Assembly: GCA_000431975.1 (NCBI GenBank)
Contig: HF988450.1
Span: 1 to 5,341, forward strand
From: Prevotella sp. CAG:924
GTDB lineage: Bacteria > Bacteroidota > Bacteroidia > Bacteroidales > Bacteroidaceae
Direction: 5' to 3'
Length of the DNA: 5,341 nt
The notes below the pieces were generated by a model that worked only from the letters and a program-made list of their open reading frames with translations, did no database searches and was not told the DNA's origin. Positions 1 to 5,341 of this stretch are shown here, piece after piece. The position numbers were made by a program, and so were the translations under genes. Numbering within the stretch: position 1 is the stretch's first letter; each line of letters opens with the position of its first letter.

Positions 1-1111
1 GCTGGGCAAGCGTGCCGTCAACGTCCACCTCACCTATGTGCCCTATCTGCGCGCTGCCGGTGAGCTGAAGACGAAACCGACACAGCACAGTGTGAAAGAG
101 CTCCAGAGCGTAGGTATCCAGCCCGACATCCTCGTGCTCCGCACAGAGAAGCATCTGGATGACAATATCCGCAAGAAGGTGGCAGCCTTCTGTAACGTCG
201 ACTTCGACTGCGTGATCCAGAGCGAAGACATGCCCTCCATCTATGAGGTGCCCGTCGGCATGCAGGAACAGGGCCTTGACGTCGCCATCCTGAAGAAGTG
301 CGGTGAGCCCATCGGACCCAAGCCGGGACTCGGTCCCTGGAGAGAGTTCCTCGAGCGCCGTCGCAACGCCAAAGAGGAGGTACACATCGGTCTCGTCGGC
401 AAATATGACCTGCAGGACGCTTACAAGAGCATCCGCGAGAGCCTCTCACAGGCCGGCACCTACAACGACCACAAGACAGTGCTGACATTCATCAACTCTG
501 AATATATCACAAAGGAGAATGTGGCCGAGAAGCTGGCAGGACAGGACGGTATCGTCGTATGCCCGGGATTCGGACAGCGCGGCATCGAAGGCAAGATCAT
601 CGCAGCACAGTACACCCGCGAGCATGACATTCCTACATTCGGTATCTGCCTCGGCATGCAGATGATGGTGATCGAGTTTGCCCGTAACGTCCTCGGATAT
701 GCTGACGCCAACTCACGCGAGATGGACGAGAAGACTCCGCACAACGTCATCGACATCATGGAGGAGCAGAAGAACATCACCAACATGGGTGGTACGATGC
801 GTCTCGGTGCCTACGAGTGTGTGCTCAAACAGGGCTCACACGTCTTCAACATCTACAAGCAGGAGCATATTCAGGAGCGTCACCGCCACCGTTATGAGTT
901 CAACAACGACTTCCAGCAGGAGTTTGAACGTAACGGCATGATGTGCGTAGGCCGTAACCCCGAAAGCGACCTCGTGGAGATCGTTGAGATTCCGGCTCTG
1001 AAATGGTATATCGGTACACAGTTCCATCCTGAATACCAGTCGACCGTCCTCAAGCCCCATCCTCTCTTCGTCGACTTCGTGAAGACGGCTATCAAGAATA
1101 AGAAGAAATAA
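1..1111 (+). CDS. pyrG: CTP synthase (glutamine-hydrolysing), 5'-truncated by the window edge
   Basis: CTP synthase converts UTP, ATP and glutamine to CTP in the cytoplasm, the last step of de novo pyrimidine nucleotide synthesis. The frame is open from base 2 and ends in TAA at 1109-1111, giving 369 visible residues. By comparison with the E. coli enzyme the fragment starts near residue 165, so the whole protein would be about 533 aa, normal for the family. The amidoligase part includes GELKTKPTQHSVKEL (fragment residues 20-34), whose KTKPTQ stretch belongs to the UTP/CTP-binding site. The class I glutaminase domain starts near VHIGLVGKYDLQDAYKS. It has the oxyanion-loop region PGFGQRGIEG, the nucleophile elbow GICLGMQ with Cys codon 647-649, and the QFHPEYQS motif with His 1025-1027 and Glu 1031-1033. 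LGGTMRLGA- and ERHRHRYE-like motifs are also present. The triad is complete, so the enzyme should be active. A GTG at 38 lies inside the conserved domain and is not the start. The tail is lysine-rich (NKKK). Identity is essentially certain; only the true start is unseen. Confidence 0.98.
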   Translation, partial: LGKRAVNVHLTYVPYLRAAGELKTKPTQHSVKELQSVGIQPDILVLRTEKHLDDNIRKKVAAFCNVDFDCVIQSEDMPSIYEVPVGMQEQGLDVAILKKCGEPIGPKPGLGPWREFLERRRNAKEEVHIGLVGKYDLQDAYKSIRESLSQAGTYNDHKTVLTFINSEYITKENVAEKLAGQDGIVVCPGFGQRGIEGKIIAAQYTREHDIPTFGICLGMQMMVIEFARNVLGYADANSREMDEKTPHNVIDIMEEQKNITNMGGTMRLGAYECVLKQGSHVFNIYKQEHIQERHRHRYEFNNDFQQEFERNGMMCVGRNPESDLVEIVEIPALKWYIGTQFHPEYQSTVLKPHPLFVDFVKTAIKNKKK

Positions 1112-1119
1112 AAAAATAA
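1112..1119 (+). promoter_or_regulatory. 8-base pyrG-yidC junction, A-rich translation start without Shine-Dalgarno
   Basis: The pyrG stop and yidC start are separated by eight bases of A and T, and the last three are a TAA in frame with yidC. No GGAGG-like motif lies at normal spacing; the nearest purine run is inside the pyrG lysine codons. A-rich upstream sequence in place of a Shine-Dalgarno is typical of Bacteroidota. There is no room for a promoter or terminator here, so yidC is probably transcribed with pyrG unless a promoter lies inside pyrG. Translational coupling is possible but is inference. Confidence 0.6.
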
Positions 1120-3033
1120 ATGGACAAGAACACTATCATTGGGTTTGCCCTCATTGCCCTGGTGCTTGTCGGATTCAGCTATTGGACACGTCCGTCCGAA
1201 GCCGAGCTGGCAGCCCAGCGTAAACAGGATTCCATCGCTGCAGTGATGCGCCAAAAAGCCGAAAAGGCAGCCCAGACAGCTCGCATGGCCAAGCAGGCTG
1301 CTGCCATGCAAAAGGTAGAGACCGACACAACCGCCCTCTTCCACCAAGCCCTCAACGGCAAGGCAGAAAACGTGATGCTGACCAACGACAAGGTAGAGCT
1401 GGTCATCTCCACCAAGGGCGCTACCGTGACGACCGCTTACATCAAAGGCTATAAGGATAACATCAAGGGCGGCAACACCGTCACCCTTTTCCGTCCCCAG
1501 GATCAGAGCCTCAACTTCACGCTCTCGGCCAAGGAAGCCAATATCTCTACGAAGGACCTTTACTTCACTCCGTCGAACCTAACCGATTCTACCGTGACGC
1601 TCACTGCTGACGCCGGTCAGGGACGGTCGCTCACCATCGACTATAAGCTGGGCCGTGACTACCTGCTCCATTCGCAGCTGCGTGCCAACGGTCTGAGCGG
1701 TGTCTTCGCGCCCAATACCACCACGCTCGACGTCAACTGGAAAGACCGTTGCCGCCAGCAGGAGAAGGGCTTCACCTTCGAGAACCGCTATGCCACGCTG
1801 ACCTATCACAATGCTGACGGAGGAACAGACTACCTCAACGAAGGCAAGGAGAAGGTCGACGAGGCTATCGAAGATCCCATCGACTGGGTGGCCTTCAAGA
1901 ACCAGTTCTTCTCAGCCGTGATGATCGCCAAGCAGCCCTTCCAGGCCAATGCGCTCATGACCTCCATCCCGCAGGAGAAGGGATCGGGCTATCTGAAAGA
2001 ATATGAGGCCAAGATGAAGGCATTCTTCGATCCTTCCGGTAAGACTGCGACGGAGTTCGAATATTATTATGGTCCCAACGACTTCCGTCTGCTCCGCAAG
2101 GTGGAGAAGGAGAGCTCTTTCGGCCACGAACTGGAGATGCAGCGCCTGGTTTACCTCGGATGGCCGCTCTTCCGTATCATCAACCGCTGGTTCACGATCT
2201 ATGTCTTCGACTGGCTCTCGAAATGGTTCCCCATGGGTGTCGTGCTGATCCTCATCACACTGCTGCTGAAGGCAATCACCTATCCTATGGTGAAGAAGAG
2301 CTACATGAGCTCGGCCAAGATGCGCGTGCTCAAGCCCAAGCTCGATGCGGCCACGGCACAATACAATAAGCCGGAAGACCAGATGAAGAAACAACAGGCC
2401 ATGATGCAGGAATATGCCAAGTATGGAGTATCTCCCCTCTCAGGCTGTCTGCCCATGCTCATCCAGATGCCTATCTGGATCGCCATGTTCAACTTCGTAC
2501 CTAACGCCATCCAGCTGCGCGGACAGTCGTTCCTGTGGATGAATGACCTTTCCACCTACGATCCCATCTTCGAGTGGAACAAGAATCTATGGCTCATCGG
2601 CGACCACCTGTCACTGACCTGTATCCTCTTCTGTGGCGCCCAGCTCATCTACAGCTGGATCACCATGCAGCTGCAGAAAGACCAGATGGTAGGCCAGCAG
2701 GCCGAGCAGATGAAGATGATGCAGTGGATGATGCTGCTCATGCCGCTGATGTTCTTCTTTATCTTCAATGACTACTCGTCAGGTCTGAACTTCTATTATT
2801 TCATCTCTCTGCTCTTCTCCGCCATCATCATGTTCGTGCTCCGCAAGACGACAAACGATGAGAAGCTGCTTGCCATCCTTGAGGCACGCTATAAGGAGAA
2901 TGCCGCCAACCCCAAGAAGATGAGCGGCATGATGGCCCGCATGCAGGCCATGCAGGAGGCTCAGCAACGCCAGCTCGAAGAGACCCGGCGCAAGCAGGAA
3001 GCGCTCAGAAAGAAACGCGAGCATAAAGACTGA
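1120..3033 (+). CDS. yidC: Membrane protein insertase YidC (Oxa1/Alb3/YidC family), complete
   Basis: YidC inserts and folds inner-membrane proteins, alone or with SecYEG. The 637 aa are long for the family (E. coli 548) but usual for Bacteroidota. In order: TM1 (about 6-22); an Ala/Lys/Gln-rich helical linker (26-66); the periplasmic P1 beta-domain (about 84-345), beginning NVMLTNDKVELVISTKGA; an amphipathic helix (about 346-370); TM2 (372-389); a cytoplasmic helical hairpin with SYMSSAKMRVLKPKL (394-408); TM3 (442-461), opening with the family motif GVSPLSGCLPMLIQMPIW (436-453); TM4 (about 496-513); TM5 (533-549); TM6 (556-574); and a basic tail (577-637). The Arg conserved in the TM2 groove (E. 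coli R366) aligns with Lys384. The ATG at 1120 is directly preceded by an in-frame TAA (1117-1119), and the next Met is residue 43, beyond TM1, so the start is firm. There is no Shine-Dalgarno, only A-rich sequence. It begins 8 bases after pyrG, indicating one operon. Identity is certain. Confidence 0.98.
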   Translation: MDKNTIIGFALIALVLVGFSYWTRPSEAELAAQRKQDSIAAVMRQKAEKAAQTARMAKQAAAMQKVETDTTALFHQALNGKAENVMLTNDKVELVISTKGATVTTAYIKGYKDNIKGGNTVTLFRPQDQSLNFTLSAKEANISTKDLYFTPSNLTDSTVTLTADAGQGRSLTIDYKLGRDYLLHSQLRANGLSGVFAPNTTTLDVNWKDRCRQQEKGFTFENRYATLTYHNADGGTDYLNEGKEKVDEAIEDPIDWVAFKNQFFSAVMIAKQPFQANALMTSIPQEKGSGYLKEYEAKMKAFFDPSGKTATEFEYYYGPNDFRLLRKVEKESSFGHELEMQRLVYLGWPLFRIINRWFTIYVFDWLSKWFPMGVVLILITLLLKAITYPMVKKSYMSSAKMRVLKPKLDAATAQYNKPEDQMKKQQAMMQEYAKYGVSPLSGCLPMLIQMPIWIAMFNFVPNAIQLRGQSFLWMNDLSTYDPIFEWNKNLWLIGDHLSLTCILFCGAQLIYSWITMQLQKDQMVGQQAEQMKMMQWMMLLMPLMFFFIFNDYSSGLNFYYFISLLFSAIIMFVLRKTTNDEKLLAILEARYKENAANPKKMSGMMARMQAMQEAQQRQLEETRRKQEALRKKREHKD

Positions 3034-3077
3034 CCCTTAAAACGAACACCTCATCAATCCTTCCCGGATTAGCGAGG

Positions 3078-3124
3078 CCAAAAGGGCAGCACATCATTAT
3101 TCTATTCCCCCAAAAGGGTAACAC
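3078..3124 (+). repeat. Short imperfect direct repeat, CCAAAAGGGnAnCAC twice
   Basis: CCAAAAGGGCAGCAC (3078-3092) and CCAAAAGGGTAACAC (3110-3124) agree at 13 of 15 positions and start 32 bases apart, close to three helical turns. Both copies lie in the non-coding stretch after yidC. Such spacing is compatible with a protein-binding site, but nothing identifies a regulator, and chance or a small local duplication is possible. Confidence 0.5.
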
Positions 3125-3131
3125 GCCATCA

Positions 3132-3174
3132 CCGCGGATCATCAAGCGACATCAGTCGGCTTTTTGATCCGCGG
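3132..3174 (+). terminator. Imperfect hairpin, probable transcription terminator or leader structure
   Basis: CCGCGGATCA (3132-3141) pairs perfectly with TGATCCGCGG (3165-3174). Inside this 10-bp stem, after a TC/TT internal loop, AAG (3144-3146) pairs with CTT (3160-3162), then CGAC (3147-3150) pairs with GTCG (3155-3158) around the loop ATCA, with G3159 bulged: 17 base pairs in all. The inner 7-bp stem leads directly into a run of T (3161-3165), which resembles a weak intrinsic terminator by itself. The full stem is not followed by T. It lies about 100 bases after the yidC stop and 112 bases before the peptidase start. Ending the pyrG-yidC transcript is the simplest role; a leader or processing element for the next gene is also possible. 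Confidence 0.55.
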
Positions 3175-3255
3175 ATACGCATACATCTACCGGACCGAAA
3201 TCCTTCATCTTTATAACAAGTATGCCTATCCCGATGGCCACTCTAAAGAAATCAC

Positions 3256-3286
3256 CCAATAATCAACAACAACAATCATACGAGCA
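3256..3286 (+). promoter_or_regulatory. CAA-rich leader before the peptidase start codon
   Basis: The bases just before the ATG at 3287 are rich in A and C with a CAACAACAACAA run (3264-3275) and contain no Shine-Dalgarno motif. An unstructured A-rich 5' leader is the common translation-start context in Bacteroidota. The in-frame TAA at 3260-3262 blocks any earlier start, which fixes ATG 3287 as the first possible ATG start in this frame. Confidence 0.5.
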
Positions 3287-3349
3287 ATGAAGATCAAATC
3301 TTTTCTCGTTGCTGCCGCCCTGCTCTTATGCGGCATGACAACGCACGCA
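3287..3349 (+). other. Signal peptide of the S9 peptidase
   Basis: The N-terminus has two lysines (MKIK), a hydrophobic core FLVAAALLL, and T-H-A before Ser22, which fits signal peptidase I cleavage after Ala21. Cys15 lies in the core, but the preceding Leu-Leu-Leu is a poor lipobox because the position before Cys should be Gly, Ala or Ser. I therefore prefer a soluble periplasmic or exported protein over a lipoprotein. Confidence 0.8.
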
Positions 3350-5341
3350 AGCGATATGATAGGAAAGAACAACATTCAACTCTCCAGCGATCTGATGACA
3401 CCCGAGGCACTATGGGCCATGGGCCGCATCGGCACGGCTGCCTCCTCTCCCGACGGTAAGCAGGTGGTCTATCAGGTGAGCTACTACTCCGTGAAGCTCA
3501 ACAAGAGCCACACCGTCCTGTACATCCAACCCGCCAAGTCAGGACAGAAACCGACACTTCTGACGACCGATGACAAGAGTGAGTCCGATCCCGCATGGAT
3601 CGACAATGGCACACGCATCGCCTTCCTCAGAAACGGACAGATCTGGTCGATGAAGGCTGACGGCACGGACCGCCGGCAGATGACCGACTCCAAGACCGAT
3701 ATCGAGGGTTTCCGCTTCTCTCCCGACGGATCGAAGGTGATCCTCATCAAGAGCCTCCCCTATCACGGCTCTATCCAGAAGAATCCTGATGACCTGCCTC
3801 TGGCCAGCGGTCGTCTTGTCACAGACATGAACTATCGTCACTGGGACCACTACGTGGAGAGCATCGCACATCCGTTTGTCGCCAATGTCGAGAACGGCAA
3901 GATCAACGACGGCAAGGACGTGCTTGAAGGCGAGCCCTACGAGAGCCCTCTCGCTCCCTTCGGCGGCATTGAGCAGCTGGCCTGGAGTCCTGACTCCAAG
4001 ACCGTGGCCTATACCTGCCGCAAGAAAGAGGGTGTGCAGTATGCCATCTCCACCGATGCGGACATCTATCTCTATGACGTAGCAACCGGCAAGACCCGCA
4101 ACATCTGCAAGCCTGAGGGATATGTTGAGCCCAAGATCGACGCTACCAAGTCGATGCGCAACCAGACCGTGAACAAGCAGGACGGTGATATGCACGTGGG
4201 TTACGACGTCAACCCGAAGTTTTCACCCGACGGTCAGTACCTCGCCTGGCAGAGCATGCAGCACAATGGTTACGAAAGCGACCGCAACCGCCTCTGCGTG
4301 ATGAACCTTGCCACAGGCGAACAGAAATATGTCACCGAGAGCTTCGACTCTAGCGTGGATGACTATTGCTGGAGCAACGACTCTAAGCACCTCTACTTCC
4401 TCGGATGCTGGCATGCCTGCATCATGGTGTACCAGACCGACCTTACCGGTGCCGTGAAGCAGCTCACCGATGGCTGGTATGACTTCGGTTCACTGCAGAT
4501 GCTCGGTAACACAAAGCAGCTTCTCGTCACCCGTCACTCGATGCTCCGCCCTGACGATCTCTATGTGCTCACTCCTTCCAAGAAGGAGAAGAAGAGCAAC
4601 CTGGCACAGATCACCGAGGAGAACAGCGAAATCCTCAAGCAGCTCGCCGATCCTACCATCCAGCAGCGCTGGGTGAAGACCACCGACGGCAAGCAGGAAC
4701 TGGTATGGATCATCCTGCCGCCTCACTTTGACGCCAACAAGAAATACCCCACCCTGCTGTATTGTGAGGGTGGTCCGCAGAGCCCCGTATCACAGTTCTG
4801 GAGCTACCGCTGGAACTTCTACATCATGGCTTCTCACGGTTATGTCATCGTCGCTCCTAACCGCCGCGGCCTGGGTGGCTTCGGCTCAGAGTGGAACGAG
4901 GAGATCTCCGGTGACTGGACCGGTCAGTGCATGAACGATTATCTCTCTGCCATCGACGATGCAGCCGCCAACCTGCCTTTCGTAGACAAGGACCGCATGG
5001 GTGCCGTAGGCGCCAGTTTCGGTGGCTTCTCCGTGTACTATCTCGCCGGCCATCACAATAAGCGCTTCAAGTGCTTCATCTCTCACGACGGAGCCTTCAA
5101 CCTCCAGTCAATGTACACCGACACTGAGGAGGCTTGGTTCTCCAACTGGGAGTATGACGATGCTTACTGGAACAAGGATCAGACGGCCAACGCCAAGAAG
5201 ACCTATGAGAACTCACCCCATCTGGCCGTAGACAAGTGGGATACGCCTATCCTCTGCATCCACGGCGAGAAGGACTACCGCATCAATGCCAATCAGGGTA
5301 TGGGTGCCTTCAATGCCGCACGCATGCGCGGCATTCCTGCC
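3287..5341 (+). CDS. dpp5: Secreted S9-family serine peptidase, dipeptidyl-peptidase 5 (DPP5) type, 3'-truncated by the window edge
   Basis: DPP5 enzymes remove dipeptides from the N-terminus of oligopeptides, preferring hydrophobic residues or Ala at P1; the Porphyromonas gingivalis enzyme is periplasmic. The frame runs 685 codons without a stop to the last base. Residues 1-21 are a signal peptide. A beta-propeller follows (about 30-450) with repeats such as SPDG (54-57), FSPDG (144-148), WSPDS (233-237), FSPDG (312-316) and WSNDS (362-366), and the HWD and EGEPYE motifs seen in DPP5. The alpha/beta-hydrolase domain begins near 461. It has EGGPQSPVSQFW from 494, the nucleophile elbow GASFGG with Ser577 (AGT 5015-5017) and HGEKDYR with the catalytic Asp663. 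The catalytic His is expected near residue 695, about ten codons past the edge, so roughly 30-40 residues are missing. Compared with P. gingivalis DPP5 there is an insertion at about 280-304. Family is very secure; the DPP5 subtype rests on strong remembered similarity, and substrate preference is inferred. Confidence 0.93.
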   Translation, partial: MKIKSFLVAAALLLCGMTTHASDMIGKNNIQLSSDLMTPEALWAMGRIGTAASSPDGKQVVYQVSYYSVKLNKSHTVLYIQPAKSGQKPTLLTTDDKSESDPAWIDNGTRIAFLRNGQIWSMKADGTDRRQMTDSKTDIEGFRFSPDGSKVILIKSLPYHGSIQKNPDDLPLASGRLVTDMNYRHWDHYVESIAHPFVANVENGKINDGKDVLEGEPYESPLAPFGGIEQLAWSPDSKTVAYTCRKKEGVQYAISTDADIYLYDVATGKTRNICKPEGYVEPKIDATKSMRNQTVNKQDGDMHVGYDVNPKFSPDGQYLAWQSMQHNGYESDRNRLCVMNLATGEQKYVTESFDSSVDDYCWSNDSKHLYFLGCWHACIMVYQTDLTGAVKQLTDGWYDFGSLQMLGNTKQLLVTRHSMLRPDDLYVLTPSKKEKKSNLAQITEENSEILKQLADPTIQQRWVKTTDGKQELVWIILPPHFDANKKYPTLLYCEGGPQSPVSQFWSYRWNFYIMASHGYVIVAPNRRGLGGFGSEWNEEISGDWTGQCMNDYLSAIDDAAANLPFVDKDRMGAVGASFGGFSVYYLAGHHNKRFKCFISHDGAFNLQSMYTDTEEAWFSNWEYDDAYWNKDQTANAKKTYENSPHLAVDKWDTPILCIHGEKDYRINANQGMGAFNAARMRGIPA

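Larger units (their letters stand above)
3034..3286. other. Intergenic region between yidC and the S9 peptidase gene
   Basis: These 253 bases hold no convincing gene. Left to right they contain: a small perfect stem-loop (AATCC 3056-3060 with GGATT 3066-3070, loop TTCCC); a short imperfect direct repeat at 3078 and 3110; a strong hairpin at 3132-3174; about 80 bases without clear structure; and a CAA-rich leader just before the peptidase start. I looked for the Bacteroidota promoter pattern (TTTG, about 19-21 bases, then TAnnTTTG) and found no good match. A promoter for the downstream gene is expected here but cannot be placed. Confidence 0.7.

Noticed and set aside
38..40. GTG as a possible start of a short CTP synthase
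   Set aside because: The conserved family sequence NVHLTYVPYL continues across it and the frame is open to the window edge, so this is an internal Val codon.
30..488. 152-codon Arg/Cys/Ser-rich open frame on the minus strand opposite pyrG
   Set aside because: Its composition is typical of a non-coding frame and it overlaps conserved CTP synthase sequence throughout.
1912..2394. 160-codon open frame on the minus strand opposite yidC
   Set aside because: It is antisense to conserved YidC domain sequence and its His/Leu/Arg-rich translation shows no recognisable domain.
3056..3070. Small stem-loop AATCC-TTCCC-GGATT as a terminator just after yidC
   Set aside because: The stem is only five base pairs and no T run follows, so it is weak as a terminator and may be chance.
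3163..3189. Possible Bacteroidota promoter: TTTG (3163-3166) followed by TACATCTA (3182-3189)
   Set aside because: The spacing is 15 bases where about 19-21 are expected, the -7 element lacks two of the six fixed bases, and the TTTG lies inside the hairpin.
3212..3217. TATAAC resembling a sigma-70 -10 box
   Set aside because: No -35-like partner lies at suitable distance, and Bacteroidota primary sigma factors use a different consensus.
3329..3334. Cys15 of the peptidase as a lipoprotein acylation site
   Set aside because: The preceding residues are Leu-Leu-Leu, a poor lipobox, while T-H-A a few residues later suits ordinary signal peptidase cleavage.
3539..4195. Long open frame of 218 codons on the minus strand, opposite the peptidase gene
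   Set aside because: It lies wholly antisense to a well-supported coding sequence, its translation resembles no family I know, and such frames arise readily opposite genes with this codon use.

Overview
This window looks like the chromosome of a Bacteroidota member, most likely the order Bacteroidales and plausibly the family Prevotellaceae. The basis is close resemblance of the third protein to Porphyromonas-type dipeptidyl-peptidase 5, a long YidC of the Bacteroidota kind, A-rich translation starts without Shine-Dalgarno sequences, and a moderate, slightly above 50% GC content (estimated by eye). The genus assignment is inference. All protein comparisons rest on remembered family sequences, because no search could be run.

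Three genes lie on the + strand and fill nearly all of the window. (1) Bases 1-1111 are the C-terminal two thirds of pyrG (CTP synthase): the end of the amidoligase domain plus a complete glutaminase domain with all three catalytic residues. (2) Bases 1120-3033 are a complete yidC (membrane protein insertase, 637 aa). It starts 8 bases after pyrG and is almost certainly co-transcribed with it. (3) A 253-base intergenic region (3034-3286) contains a strong imperfect hairpin, a short direct repeat and a CAA-rich leader. (4) From 3287 to the right edge runs an uninterrupted 685-codon reading frame for a secreted S9-family serine peptidase of the DPP5 type. It has a signal peptide, a beta-propeller and an alpha/beta-hydrolase domain, and it is cut by the window edge just before the expected catalytic histidine.

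Functionally, pyrG makes CTP for RNA and phospholipid synthesis and yidC inserts and folds inner-membrane proteins, so this is a housekeeping pair. The peptidase probably works in the periplasm, releasing dipeptides from oligopeptides, as expected of a peptide-using gut, oral or rumen bacterium. The hairpin between yidC and the peptidase suggests a separate transcription unit, although I see no convincing promoter.

I found no RNA gene, mobile element, CRISPR array or defence system, and nothing suggesting a new multi-gene system. The points worth a second look are small: the structured intergenic region, a roughly 24-residue insertion in the peptidase propeller, a Lys in place of the conserved groove Arg of YidC, and the long charged extensions at both ends of YidC.
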